Positions 25,594-39,175 are shown, numbered from the stretch's first letter. The stretch: 64,000 nt of DNA from Flaccisagitta enflata (GCA_965153355.1 OZ231127.1:28830001-28894000), one strand, 5' to 3'. Translations and numbers: made by a program. The notes: a model not told the origin generated them from the letters alone.

Positions 25594-25790
25594 AAACAGG
25601 GCCGGAAACACGGCTACCGAAGTCACGTGCGGGTGGGCAGGGGCAGTGATGAAAAAAGCTAACTAAGCATATGGGCATTGGCGGTAATGAAAAAAAGGCA
25701 AAAGAAAAAAAAAACATAGAAAAATCAAAGTGTGACCAACCGACCGACCAACCAACACAGCGGGTTATAGAGTTGCGTGCACGCGACTGA
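25594..25790 (+). mobile_element. Family B element, copy B3
   Basis: AAACAGGGCCGGAAACACGG left end, GTGCGGGTGGGCAGGGGC, A-rich centre, CCGACCGACCAACC, GTTATAG, then hairpin AGTTGCG-TGCA-CGCGACT, which contains one T-G pair. Most similar in its interior to copy B9 at 53388. Confidence 0.7.
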
Positions 25791-26164
25791 TAACATTGTC
25801 AATTTTGACTCATAATGGTACAAATGCCTCCTTTGGTATTTTATGAGGATCAAACCAGATTGGTTTGAATAGCAGATAATTGGTCACCATTAAAGGTTGT
25901 ATCCCTTTTGTTGGGTTGAATTGAATGAGACATCAATGGAATTATCAGCTTTGTAAACTAATTCTGTCTCAATACGTATACCTATATGAAATAAGAATAA
26001 AGACAATTGAATAATACCGACTCTGCAAGTGAGTTGTTTTAGACAATACAAAACCAACGTGGAAAGATTGTTGAAAAGAGAAGGGGGAAAAAAGAGAACC
26101 CATCTGCCGAGGAGTTTTCCGTAAAACTCGCAAGTTTTGGCATCGAGAAAGAACGCAGCATTCG

Positions 26165-26560
26165 ACTGTTGCATGTCAGTTTGTTGCTGTTTTCTCCCCC
26201 AATGTTGCATGTCAGTCTGCTCAATTACATGTAAGTCTGTTTGATCTTCCCCACTGTTGCATGTCCGTCTGTTGCTGTTCTCTCCCCTACTGTAGCATGC
26301 CAATCTGTCGCTGATGATTATCCATTGTTGCATGTAGGGATGTGGAAGCGATTGACCGCTTTCAATTTAGAGGATGGAATAGCCACTAGTATTTGAACTG
26401 TAAAATGGAAGCGGAAGCGGTGGAGGCTGCAATATAATCAACCGCTTCCACATCCCTAGTTGCATGCCAGTCTGTTGCTATTCACTCCCCACAATTGCAT
26501 GTTGCATGTCATTCTTGACTTTTGCTGTTCTCCCAATAACTGCATGCTAACCAATCTGAA
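26165..26560. repeat. Degenerate minisatellite (TTGCATGTCAGTCTGTTGCT-type units)
   Basis: At least six units of roughly 35-48 bp with core TTGCATGTCAGTCTGTTGCTG and a CTCTCCCC tail. It is interrupted by a MITE insertion at 26335-26458. Confidence 0.75.
26335..26458. mobile_element. 124 bp hAT-type MITE
   Basis: The ends are TAGGGATGTGGAAGCG-A-TTGA and TCAACCGCTTCCACATCCCTA, a 21 bp inverted repeat with one mismatch. The flanks are GTTGCATG on both sides (26327-26334 and 26459-26466). An 8 bp duplication with TIRs beginning TAGGG is the hAT superfamily signature. It is inserted into the minisatellite, whose units contain TTGCATG, so the duplication could partly reflect the host repeat. Confidence 0.82.
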
Positions 26561-26644
26561 GCGGTCTTAACACCACTGTTGATGTCCTTTCACCTGTGTT
26601 GCTCCTCCGTTGCATGACACCATCTTAGACTTGTATGCAATCAA

Positions 26645-26862
26645 GTGACGCGGGGTCACAATATCGTTGCGGACGGGTGGGCAGGGGCGTCCAACCTCCA
26701 TCCACACCCGAACCCCCCACGCACTCAAGTATATGCAAAAACGCTTGTTTTCCTACTTTTCAACTCATGCTGACAAACTGATGGACTGACGGACCGACGG
26801 ACCGACGGACCAACGGACCAACGGACAAAGCCTCTCATAGAGTTGCGTGTCCGCAACTAAAA
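26645..26862 (+). mobile_element. Family B element, copy B4 with an alternative left end
   Basis: The left end CAAGTGACGCGGGGTC differs from other copies but recurs inverted at 57249-57297. Then follow GTTGCGGACGGGTGGGCAGG, CGGACCGA/CGGACCAA units, GACAAAGCCTCTCATAG and the hairpin AGTTGCG-TGTC-CGCAACT with AAAAA. Confidence 0.72.
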
Positions 26863-27011
26863 ACAAACTTGCATTAGTTCCTTCGATTGTAGATGTGTAA
26901 AAAAGAGCGCCACTGCACTGGGAGAGCCTAAATGTAGTCTGTCTCTAGGACTTGTACTGTCTTTGATCTTCTTTCATCTGTCTATCTTGATTTAGATCTC
27001 TCTAACTCATA

Positions 27012-29400
27012 CAGTACCTTCCGAGCAAACCCGACTAAAACTGGAGGATAAATTTTTGATACTTTAATTTAATTTCCTTTGCTTCATTTTTTGTATCTGA
27101 GCTAATTAAAGGAAGCTTAATTCTTTAAACATATTTGGCGGTTAAAAAATATGACTCATAAAATCTAAGTCCTTGAAGATGTCATTTTAGTGTTATTACT
27201 GGTTAATGTCATAGAAAAGGGTCCGTGGACGGAGCGAAATCCATCAATTTTAAAATGTTGAAAATTGAACAAAACCATACATCATCATGTAGCTAGCCTT
27301 ATATCATGCATGAATTGATACTTGGATTTTCTTACGTGAGCTCATTTTTCATACAAATTAGGCCTAATTACACATTTTTTTGCAAACGTACTAATAATAA
27401 ATTTAGTTAAATACAATGAAGAAATCAATATGACAGTCAAATTCTTGATGAATACATTCAAGCAATCATGTATGATCATGTTTCTGAATTTTTGAGTTTG
27501 TTGAAAAAATTTCTATAAGTACCATTTCTGGCTGGGTGGGTTGTTGGAGGAAAAAATTTTGTTGCCAAGCTCTGTTTCATGCCAGTGACGAGGCATCTTT
27601 AACGGAAGCATCATGCAAAATTTCAACCAGATCGGACAATCATTTAAAAGTTATGCCGTTTTTTCAATTTTTTTTCTGGTAAGTTGGTTGGTCTGTCTGC
27701 ACTCCTCGGTATTCTTTAAGACACACCAGAATAAAGGTGAAGAACCCTCTTGATCCAGGTAACAACCATGCAAAATTTCGTTGGGCTAGCTCAAATAGTT
27801 TTTGGGATAAGCCAATTTGAATTTTAAGAAATTTTACTAAATTGAGGCACAAAAGCATCGTGCCATTGTGTGAGAAGCGCTGTGTGGAAACAAAGAATTA
27901 ACTACGAGGCTTCGTCGGCGAGCGTTACAATTAACTCCTCATTTCAGTACTGATCAACTTTGTAATTTCATTGTGACCAAACGAATTAGAGTTAAGACTT
28001 GAAATTTTAGGTGTAGGTACAGAATTTCACCATCTTTCTTATCATGTAGATGAATTTCCCATTAATCGTGTTACTATGCCTTGACAGAGTATGAATCATA
28101 GTGTGACACAAGTGTGACACCACCAACAAGGTTCACCTTTGAATTGTAACGCTCTAGGAAAATGTTGATTTTTCCAAAATGAAATGGAAAAAATCCTTGA
28201 AATTTAGAGGAAATGTCGTTCAACTAGTTGTTAATGCAATGACAAAAGAAAAATTGCTTTATGTTTGAACAATCAAAGGCTTACAAAAAAAACTGTCGGC
28301 TTGTCATCAGAAATAACAAATAATTATGAACAATTTCCTTTGTTCATTTTTAGTCCCGGTGCTTTAAAATTAGCAATACTTGCCTGATCGAGCTCATGAT
28401 GAGCATTCCAAATCTGCATATTGTTCTTTACAACTAGGACGGCGGTCTTAATTTTTCTCTTTTCCGTTTAGGAAAAATCAAAATATGAAAAAAAGATCTG
28501 ATGATCCTATTAGTATTAGTATTAGTATTAGTTAGTGAATAAGGAGGTTATCTAGGCAACGAGTGTGGGAGCTTTTCCCCAATGCTCATTTTGAGAAAAA
28601 AATGACAAAAAAAAAAAAGAATAAAAGGGGACAGTATCATAATTTGAAGTCATTTTTTTTCGTCTTACACTTGAGTTATTGAGTTCTAACTTTTTGCACA
28701 TATCAATGGATGGATAGAGTTGGCTTACAAGCTATGGAATGACTCTGCTTGACATTTTTTGATTGCTTAAACTAACTTTTTGCTTACAGGGACAAAATCG
28801 GAACAGGCCTGTTTTGGACCCCATAGGGGCAGTTGGAGGAGCAGAAATTGGTTTGGTATGGCACACCAGGTAATTAGGTATGTCATCCAACCTTTGTGAC
28901 CTTATTCAATGCAGCAGCAGAAGCGATGACACTTCTACAATGGTGGAGAGTCAGGGTTTCTTGGGCGGACCCCGATGCGCGGAATTAACCTACTTAAACC
29001 ATTAGATTTAGCAGAAAATTTTACATAATTCTAGAAGAAAAAAAATCAGCTCAATCAGACAATTTTTACAGGTTTTGCAGTCATTTTAAGTTTTTTAGTT
29101 TAATTGTCCTAAAAGATCATTGGACAATTATCCTAAAAAACTCAAAATAGACATAAAACTTATAAAAATTCTGTGATTGAGCTGATTTTTTTTTATTTGG
29201 GTAAGATTTTCTGACAAATCTAATGGGCTAGGTTAAAACACTGTAAGATAAAGTCTACATGGACTTTAATTCATGAGTTATGTTCAAGGAATTAAGCGTT
29301 CTTTAATTTGCCTAGATACTAAAAATGAAGCTAGAGAAATGAAATAAAGATAATAAAAATTTATCCTCCAGTTTTAATCGGGTTTGCTCGGAATGTACTG
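27012..29400. mobile_element. 2.4 kb element with about 130 bp inverted ends
   Basis: The left arm (27012-27145) starts CAGTACCTTCCGAGCAAACC. The right arm (about 29270-29400) is its diverged reverse complement ending GGTTTGCTCGGAATGTACTG. The interior is AT-rich with no convincing transposase frame. A nested inverted repeat related to 20745-21126 lies at about 28990-29260. CAGT-type ends with TA on the left flank suggest a Tc1/mariner-like origin, but the right flank is TG, so the target site is not confirmed. Confidence 0.6.
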
Positions 29401-29455
29401 TGTAATATTTCTAGTCTCACTACGTCTGTCTGTCTCCATGTCTTTCAACGTGTCA

Positions 29456-29457
<2 letters not shown>

Positions 29458-29538
<81 letters not shown>

Positions 29539-30098
29539 CTCTGCAATCCCTGTTAGAGGAGGGATTTAAGCAAATAATCAGACTGGACCTTAGAAAAAAA
29601 GTAATACTGGGTTTTTTGGTGGTTTTGCACTGTACATAGGTTGTACTAAGCTAAGATAAAAAGTTGACTGAAAAATTATTTACGCAAAGCAGTTGGTTGG
29701 GATGTTTGTAGGACATATGAAAAGTGCGAAATTTCGCCAAAATCGATCTTTTAAAAATAAAGAAGTAAATACAAAAATAGAAAATAAACTTTGTATTTGA
29801 AGTAAAAACTTCATATCAATACTTAGCTAAGACATCTTTTCATGTCATGATGTCATCTTATGATGTTCAGGTTGCTGGAATAGCTCATCAGATGGATAGA
29901 CAGACTGAAAGACCAACCGACATGACAAGGTGTATAGTCGCATGTGAATGAAAATACAATTTACACAATTTCAGTTCTTATGATCCCCTCAACCCCTTCT
30001 ACTCATCTTCTATCTGTTTGTCAGTCTGTTTTTCTGTTTGTCTGGCTGTCTGTCTATCTGTCTGTCTATCTGTCTGTCTGTCTGTCTGTCTCTCACTC

Positions 30099-30149
<51 letters not shown>
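29458..30149. repeat. (TC)n blocks and (TCTG)n
   Basis: Pure TC at 29458-29534. TCTG units at about 30045-30090 lead into TC at 30093-30149. The 500 bp between is AT-rich with nothing recognised. Confidence 0.93.
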
Positions 30150-30153
<4 letters not shown>

Positions 30154-30748
30154 GGGCAGCGACTGCAAAGGGCAGATGTCCTATAGAACACAGGGGTGAT
30201 CCGTTACATCCGTACGTCCGTCCCCCCCCCAAAGATTTTTGGCCCAAATTTCAGCCTCAAGGGCCATAACCCCAGCCTTGAGGCACAAACCCCAGCCTTG
30301 AGGCCCAAATTCCAGCCTCGAGGCCCAAATTCCAGCCTTGAGTCCCAAATCCAGCCTCGAGGCCCAAATCCCAGCCTGGAGGCCCAAATCCCAGCCTCGA
30401 GGCCCAAATCCCAGCCTTGAGGCCCAAATCTCAGCTTATAGGCCCAAATTCTGGATATAAGCCCCAAATCCCAGCCTTAAGTTCCCAATCCCAGCCAGCA
30501 AGGCCCCAATCTTATCCTTAAGACCCAAATCTTGGCCTATTGGCCCAAATTGCAGCCTGTTGACTCAACTTTCAGCCTGTAGGCTCAAATCCCAGCCTTG
30601 ATGCCCAAAATACTAGACAGTCAGACAGACAGACGTAACGGATCACCCCTGTGTTCTATAAGACAGCAGCCATCTGGGGCCGCTGCCCTGCTCCCACTCC
30701 ACAACCAAAGCAGATCTGTCCAAGCAGGGCAACGGGTACCGCTGACCA
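30154..30748. mobile_element. Family A foldback element, copy A2
   Basis: Inverted ends of about 55 bp (GGGCAGCG...CTATAGAACACAGGGGTGAT and its mirror ending GGGGCCGCTGCCC at 30688) enclose about 17 units of roughly 20 bp (GGCCCAAATCCCAGCCTTGA). The right flank continues with CAGGGCAACGGGTACCGCTG to 30748, the asymmetric extension shared with A3, A4, A6 and A7. Confidence 0.8.
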
Positions 30749-30769
30749 TGTGCGACTAAAAGACCAACC

Positions 30770-30992
30770 GGCTAGGATTTGGGCCACGTGGCTGAGATTT
30801 GGGTCTCAGGACTGGGATTTGAGCCTTGAGCCTGGGAAGGGGGGAAAGGATGGAGGAGGAGGAGGAGAAAAAGAAAATCACCCATATGGGTGAAAGCATA
30901 GGTCAACAACCCCTTCGGGGCCACTGCCCTACTTCCCCTTCAACTTTAAGCACAACCTACTTAGGCAGGGCACAGGTACCGCTGACCATCTA
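30770..30992. mobile_element. Family A, partial copy A6
   Basis: A few core units (GGATTTGGGCC), a purine-rich stretch, CATATGGGTGAAAGCATAGG, CCCCTTCGGGGCCACTGCCC and the extension GGTACCGCTGACCATCTAA. The purine/CATATG module is shared with A4 and A5. Confidence 0.65.
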
Positions 30993-31067
30993 AAGCTTTT
31001 GCGACTATTTATGATTTCATTCTTTGATCTCACTGCTGCCTAAATGGTCTAGTACCTCAAATATGAC

Positions 31068-31116
31068 CCCTACCCACCCGTACGCAACTTTAGTGGCCGT
31101 GTATCCGGCCTTGTTT
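31068..31116 (-). mobile_element. Family B left-end fragment (B5)
   Basis: CCCCTACCCACCCGTACGCAA ... GGCCGTGTATCCGGCCTTGT in reverse orientation. The hairpin end is not visible. A more decayed relative lies at about 31545-31605. Confidence 0.55.
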
Positions 31117-31202
31117 TCTAAGAATCAGGCTATGCTTCCTACTTGATTTAGTTGTGCACTGTATAACCCGCTATATTGATTTATTGATGAGTCCATTGGT
31201 CT

Positions 31203-31497
31203 GTTAGTCTATCCTCAAGACTCAAATCCCACCTTCGCGACCTAAATCCCACCCATGAAACCTAAATCCCAGCCTCTAGGGTTGGATTTGAGCCTTGAGG
31301 GTAGGATTTGAGCTTCTAGGCTGGGATTTGGGCCTTGAAACTGGGATTTGGGCCTTGATACTGGAATTTGGGCATTGAAGCTAGGATTTTAGTTAGTGGG
31401 GGACAAATGGACAAACGGACATACGGCCACTGCCCTGCTCCCCCTCAACTTCAAGCACAACCTACTTAAGCAGGGCAATGGTATGGCTGACCATCTA
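31203..31497. mobile_element. Family A, partial copy A7
   Basis: Core units in both orientations (CTCAAATCCCACC; GGGATTTGGGCCTTGA), then GCCACTGCCCTGCTCC and CAGGGCAATGGTATGGCTGA. Copies A2, A6 and A7 lie within 1.4 kb. Confidence 0.6.
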
Positions 31498-31499
31498 AC

Positions 31500-32320
31500 A
31501 ATTTTGCAATTATTACTTTTTTGTGCCTTATTTACCTTTTCTTTCACTGCCCTTGCCCAACCGCATACAACTGGGGTAGATGTGTATCCAGTCTTTTTGT
31601 CATTATTCCAATAGATTAGTTTTTTACCAGTCTAACATTTGATTTTTTTGTCTGAGATATGAAGATGTAAAAAATGAGATAGACAAGTCAACGTTTATTG
31701 TTTATTAAAGCAGTTGACGAGCTACTTCAGGACACCTCAATATCATAAGATGATGTTTTAACTTGGAAAGATGTCTTAGCTAATTATTGATATGAAATTT
31801 ATACTTTATATGCAAAGTATTTTCTGCTATTGTATTTATTTCCTGGTTTTTGGAAGGTCAATTTTGGCGAATTTTCGCCTATTTTTCATGTACTTACAAA
31901 CATCCCAACCAGCCGCTTTGCAGAAAAAAATTTTCAGTCAACTTCTTCTCTTAGCTTAGTACAGCCTATGTACAGTGCAAAACCACCAAAAAACCCTGTA
32001 TTACAATTTTTCTAAGGTGGTTTTTGTTAAATCCCTCCTCTATGTCGCATCCATCGGATCTCCCGCAATGCTCGTGATGGAATCCTGCAACGAGGAAATT
32101 CCGTCAGACTTTAATGGAATGAGGACGCGAAATGCACGATCTCTTCTTCTTCCTGTTCCTCCCCCCTCTCTCCCCCCCTCCCCGACGCCCCAAACCCCCA
32201 TCGATAATCCATGGCTGACCATCTGGCTGAATGTTTTGACCTTTCTGTTATTCTTGCTATCTTGTTCTCTTTATCTCTTTCTGTTTTTCTTTCCAACTTA
32301 CTTTCTTTCATACCCTCCTT
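31500..32320. other. Ordinary sequence, no gene recognised
   Basis: AT-rich stretch followed by a C/T-rich stretch (32140-32200). Reading frames here are short and unassignable. Confidence 0.35.
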
Positions 32321-32322
32321 CA

Positions 32323-32324
<2 letters not shown>

Positions 32325-32393
<69 letters not shown>

Positions 32394-32562
32394 TTTTTCA
32401 TTCATTCATTGTTCGTTTGTTTGTTCGTCTGGTCCTTTTTGCTTTGTTTTCTTTTTCTCGATTTGTCTTTCGGGCTCTCTGTTTTTCTGTCTGTCGGTCT
32501 TTTCGTCTGACTTAGCGTTACCATGTGTCTTTCTGTCTGTGAATTGTTCATTGATGTAGGCA

Positions 32563-32635
<73 letters not shown>

Positions 32636-32670
32636 ACTGTCTTTCGTTCTGTCTGTATATTTGACTGTCA

Positions 32671-32744
<74 letters not shown>
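32325..32744. repeat. (TTTC)n, (GTCT)n and (TC)n
   Basis: TTTC at about 32325-32391, GTCT at about 32560-32632 and TC at about 32672-32743, with only short unique spacers. Confidence 0.95.
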
Positions 32745-32747
<3 letters not shown>

Positions 32748-33133
32748 TACACGCCCCATTGTCTTTCTCCCTACGATGTAACACTGTGTACCCCCCTCAT
32801 GCTAATGATGTGCTCGTTTTTGGGCAATTCATGATTTTGGGGTCTTAGCTAGAACATTCTTTATTGGGGCTCTTCTACTGACTTGTTTCTTAGAAATTTG
32901 GGCATTGATTCGGTTTTAGAGAAAGAGGAGAGAAAAAAAAGAAAAAGAAAAGAAAACCCGCTGCTGTGACCGATCTCGTCTTGGTGGTGGGCGATTTGCG
33001 AATCTTGGGGTCATTCAGACAATGGAATATTGCCTACACCCTCACGAAACCGCTCAACAGGCTACCGTAACTTCCATAAAGAAAAATAAGGAGGAAAGAA
33101 AAGAAACAAGCACAAGAAAAAAAGAAGAAAAGA

Positions 33134-33885
<752 letters not shown>

Positions 33886-33889
33886 GCGA

Positions 33890-35585
33890 TAAAAAAAGAA
33901 AGAAGCTCACATACATATATGCTTTTGTTCCATCCTCCCCCCAGAAAACGCCATGACGATATCCCTCCCTCAGCTTCTTTTCTTTCATTCATCTTCCCTT
34001 CTCACAGCTTCGTGTTTGGGATTTCGGTTCGCCACAGCTCAGTTGGAAGTAATGCACGTCGTCAAGAAATTTGAGTTATATCGTCGTCGTCAATCCTGTG
34101 TACATGTAACCGTAATTACCGTCAAAAAAACAGAATCCTGTAGTTCTACTTATTTGTAACTTTCCAAGAACGAAGGTTTTGAGATTTTTAAGGGGTGGAA
34201 GGTTGATGTGGATGGTAGGAGCCGCTATAACATAGCCTATGTTCTTCTTTCTTGCAACCCCTCGTATCAAATCAAAGCTTCTATAATCGGTTATGCTTCT
34301 TCAGTTACTTTTTTCGGGGTCGGCCAAGTCACTGAATTGAGCTATAGCTGGCGTTTTGCAGTAACAAATGGTTTTCACAATACTGAAGGCCTCTTATCTT
34401 AGTAAATCTGACCTCTTTAGCCTATTCTTTTATTTTTTTTTTGGTGGGGGGGGGGGGGAGGACGGGGGTCGTTATCTGGTGACGAAATGCGTCAAATTAC
34501 TGCAAAAGTTAATCATGAACATGTTGGCCAAAACACATTATGGATGGACGGAAAGTCTCCTTCCTAAGAAATGGCGGAACTTATAGTAATTGCAACATTT
34601 GCACCTGTAATTTTCACCAAGGCTTCCCCGCATATATAGCTATATGGAATCAAGCGTGGCACTATCTTATTTGCAACTCAGATCATGACTGCTCACAAAT
34701 ATTTCGCTGCACTGCCACAACAGCCACAGTCGAGGTCTACCAACTAACCTCTGCAGAATGCGTTGAAGCCAGGGCGAGGCGAAAACGGCCAAACCTGTAG
34801 CTGTCTTTCTTTTCTTTTCTTTTAATTGATTATTAGGTCAAACGGCGTTCCGAGGAATTCCGTAAATTCCTTCGCATTGAATCAGGAAGAATGAGAGAAA
34901 TGCAAATTAGCAAAAAGGAAACTAAGAAAGAAGTGGGACACGGGCTCGATCCATCATCCACATTAGTCACCAAAAGCAAGAATCAAAAATTGGCGAGGTC
35001 TTGGAAAAAAAAAGAAGAAGAGGAGATAGATCGTTTTGTTGTTTGTGGCTATTGTCTCTGAGTATTGGGGCAAATGTCGGTAGAAATATTTTTTGACTTT
35101 TTGTTGTTTGCGACTGACTTAGAAATGGTTATTAAATTCAGATCACTATTGCAAATGGGAGGGCCCACCTAGCGATGTCCGATAGAGAAAAGGTTTTGTA
35201 TCCATATCTTATAGTTTCTAACATAGGCAACACTATGTTTTAACTAGGGATACGTTTGAAATGTTTTATTTTCCAAAATGTTTGAAATGGACGATGACTT
35301 TTCAGTTATTTGGTTTCATTTATTCAAATGATATGTCTCCAGATATGTACATACGGCATGTAACGGAATGTGCTCAAATAATTAATGAAGATATTTAATG
35401 CTCTCCCCGATAAAAAGTGATTCCAAAATCGACGTTTTTATGATAAGATGGTTGTATAAATAACTATGACTGAAATGTCTTTATCTGAGACTCGGAAATC
35501 TAATATATCGGATCTGCAGCCTGGCTACCGCCTAATGCGGCCCAAACCAAAGTCGTAATCAGATTCCACGATTCTTCTTTTTATT
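33890..35585. other. Longest ordinary stretch of the middle region, no gene recognised
   Basis: Contains a G-run near 34443-34458 and an 86-codon cysteine-containing frame (34540-34800) that I do not recognise. No splice or domain evidence. Confidence 0.35.
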
Positions 35586-36795
35586 CCTCTTTTTTGTTTC
35601 TTCTTTACCATTATTCACGCATTCTTCTTTTACTATTTCTTGTTTTTCTCCTTCTTCTTCCTCTTTCTCGTTCTTCTTCCTCGCCCTCTTTTTCTGCTTC
35701 TGCTTCTGCTTCTTCTATTTCTATTTCTTTTTCTACTCTATCTCCTTCTTCTTCTACTTCTACTTCTACTTCTACTTCTTCTTTTTCTTTTTCTTTTTCT
35801 TTTTCTTTTTCTTTTTCTTTTTCTTCTTCTTCTTCTTCTTCTTCTTCTTTTTTTTCTTTTTCTTCTTCTTCTTCTTTTTCTACTTCTACTTCTACTTTTT
35901 CTTTTCTTTTTCTTTTTCTTTTCTTTCTTCTTCTTCTTCTTCTTCTTCTCTTCTTCTTCTTTCTTTTCTTTTTCTTTTCTTTCTTTTTCTTTTTCTTTTT
36001 CTTCTTTTTTCTTTTTTCTTTTTCTTTTCTTTTCTTTTTCTTCTTCTTCTTCTTCTTCTTCTTCTTCTTCTTCTTTTCTTTTCTTTTCTTTTCTTTTCTT
36101 TTCTCTTCTTCTTCTTCTTTTCTTTTCTTTTTCTTTTTCTTTCTTTTCTTTTCTTTCTTTTCTTTTCTTTTCTTTTCTTTTTTTTTCTTTTTCTTTCTTT
36201 CTTTTCTTTTTTCTTTTTTCTTCTTCTTTTCTTCTTTTTCTTTTTCTTTTTCTTTTTCTTTTTCTTTTTTTTCTTCTTCTTCTTCTTCTTCTTCTTCTTC
36301 TTCTTCTTCTTCTTCAATTTCTTTCTTTCATTCTCCCATTTCATTTAGATTCCACTACTCATCACATCCTCTTATTCTAACCTTCTTCTTCCACTACCCC
36401 TTCTCCTTCTCCTATTTCTTCTTTGTCAAAAGTTCTATTCCTTTATTTCCTTCTTCAAATTTTGCTGCAAATTCTACTTCTTCGTCTCTCTCTTCCTTCT
36501 TCTTCTTCTTCTTCTTCTTCTTCTTCTTCTTCTTCTTCTTCTTCTTCTTCTTCTTCTTCTTCTTCTTCTTCTTCTCCTTCTTCTTCTTCTTCTTCTTCTT
36601 CTTCTTCTTCTTTCTTCTTCTTCTTCTCTCTTTCTTTCTTCTTCTTTCTTTCTTCTTCTTCTTCTTCTTCTTCTTCTTCTCTATGTCTACTTTCTTTTCT
36701 TTCTTTCTTTCTCTTTCTTCTTCTCTTTCTTCTTCTCTCTTTCTTCTTCTTCTTTCTTCTTCTCTCTTCTTCTTCTTCTTCTTCTTCTTCTTCCT
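35586..36795. repeat. 1.2 kb polypyrimidine tract of (TTC)n/(TTTTC)n units
   Basis: Almost only T and C on the plus strand, built from CTT, TTTTC, TTTTTC and rarer ACTTCT units. Long open frames on both strands are low-complexity products of the repeat. High potential for intramolecular triplex. Confidence 0.97.
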
Positions 36796-36799
36796 TCTC

Positions 36800-37675
36800 A
36801 TCCTTGCATTCACGGTGCGATGTAATGTGTGCCGTATATCTATTTCCATATGAATGCGGTTGCCACGTTCTTTCACATGCAAATCGCATCGTAGCGTCGA
36901 AGAGGAGAAAAAGAAGTTATCAAATATTTTCCTCTAGAAAAAGAAAGAGATTCTTTTATGTCTTTCCAAAGCGCGGGATCTGATTGTGCAGATTTTGAAG
37001 AATGAACATTTCTATCGCCTCATGAAAGAAATTCTCATACATGGCACAAAGTCAAGGCGCGTTTACGCTGAGAAAGGATTAGATGAAGAGTGTGAATGGA
37101 TTGAGAGAACAGCCTGAACACGGCATCGTCCAAAGGAAGGGTAAACGAGGTACAATCTGGGCTTAAAAAACGTCATTCTTTTGAAAACAATACAAAATGC
37201 ATGAATACCAAGTCACCTGCAGCGGTCAATTGCTGTAATGTTAAATTACCTGAAAATGAAGCAAAGCAGGATGAAAGGCCTTTGGAGATGCAGATAGACA
37301 CATGAACATTAGAGTGGGCTCAATTTGGGCATTCGGTAATCAATGCTCTATTTTGATAGAATTAATAGTAGTAGTCATAAGATATTTTTTTTCCATAGAC
37401 ATTGTATACAACTAATGCATTGAGAACAGAATGCCTTGATCAAGTCCAAATCTATTTTCCAATGCGATTAGGTTTTAATTGTGTAAAGGAAACATGAAAA
37501 ATGCTTGGAAGGAATGTTTCACTGTATTGCCCAATTTGAGCCCATTCTAATGGACATATGGACAGATGGAAAGGCGGATTACACATAGTCACCTTGTCTG
37601 ACAAAGACCTTCAGTCTCTCCTATACATAGAGAAACATTAGATAAAATCAAACGTGTTACGTTTCTTTCAGTCAT
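36800..37675. other. AT-rich spacer, nothing recognised
   Basis: No long frame, no repeat family member seen. Confidence 0.35.
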
Positions 37676-37678
37676 GAT

Positions 37679-38653
37679 AACCTTCGCATCATAAAAAATG
37701 GCGGATTTTTAAAACCTATATTAACCAACTTAATTTGAAAGAAACTAAGGAAAATCGGTGATGGTTAGAAAGATCTTTGAAAGATCTTTCATTTGAGCCG
37801 TGTCGCGACATTGTAGCTCAAATGGTTTAGAAGCTACAGTAATTTGAAAAACACTACACTTTTTTGGTCCTTACGGTGAGTAAGTGTTCATAACATGGAA
37901 ACAATCTCTTAAAAACCATACTTAATGTTATCCGATTCAGACAAAAATTGACATGGAGGTACAACATACTTCCCTCTAACAGCTTCTAAAATTTCATCCA
38001 AATCGGACAACTTTTACTATCATTTTCACCATACAAAAGATTTTAATGATGGTTTGCAAAACTGAGGTTTGTAGGAATTAGTGATTAGGATTCATTAAGT
38101 GTTTTTTTTATGAAGATATGGTTGAAAAAAATGGAAATTTAAGACTGTCTTGGAGCCCTTTTCACTGATCTATATTTTGGGCCCTCTTTTAAAGGAGAAA
38201 TCTGAGTATCGGCTCAAACCATTCAGAAATAAATGTAATTTTTTTTAAAAATGCATCATTTTTCAGGAATTTTGACAAGTCACAATAAAGGATCATGCAA
38301 AAATCATAGAAAACAATTTCCGATTCTCACAAAATTTGAACTGGTATCAAAAGACACACAAGCTAGACATCATTTAAAATTTCAAGGCAATCGGACAAAG
38401 TCTTCTATCATTTTTGTAGCAACGAAATTATTAGCAAACTGCTTTTTATGATACACCGTAAGGGTGAAAAAAGTATGGTGTTTTTCAAATTACTGTAGCT
38501 TCTAAACTATTTAGGCCACAATGTCGCGACACGACTCAAATGAAAGATCTTTCGAAGATCTTTCCAACCATCACCGATTTTCCTAAGTTTCTTTTAAATT
38601 AAGTTGGTTAAAAAAGGTTTTAAAAATCCGCAATTTTTTATGATGCCAAGGTT
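37679..38653. mobile_element. 975 bp element with about 200 bp inverted ends
   Basis: The left arm (37679-37881) begins AACCTTCGCATCATAAAAAA and includes GTGTCGCGACATTGTAGC and CCTTACGGTG. The right arm (38453-38653) mirrors it (CACCGTAAGG, GCCACAATGTCGCGACACGA, TTTTTTATGATGCCAAGGTT). The spacer has short motifs such as TTTCATCCAAATCGGACAA, which also occurs in variant form near 27610 and 38380. No protein is encoded. Confidence 0.7.
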
Positions 38654-38939
38654 AGTGCCCCCCTAAAAGTTCACCCCCTCTCACCTATCGCCCCATTTCT
38701 AACTTCCTCCTGCCCCCGCCCCCTAACCGATCTTTTCTTTCTGGTTGCTAAGCATCGATTTTTGGAAGGATGACGAATGCTCCACAAAACAGAACTGAAC
38801 TGAATAAACAGGAATCGATAAAAGAAGGATGCTCAGCTGAGCCCGACTCTGAGATTCGAGTTTCCGTATATTTGATGTTTATGCGATTTTTTGACTGCAT
38901 TCGTCAGGGAAAAAACTGTTGGCCATTTTTTTTGCACAA

Positions 38940-39175
<236 letters not shown>

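Noticed and set aside
34540-34800. 86-codon cysteine-containing plus frame after an acceptor-like CTCCTTCCTAAG
   Set aside because: The cysteine spacing matches no module I know and no matching donor or continuation was found.
35594-36853. 419-codon plus frame and long Lys/Arg/Glu minus frames
   Set aside because: Low-complexity products of the TTC/TTTTC tract.
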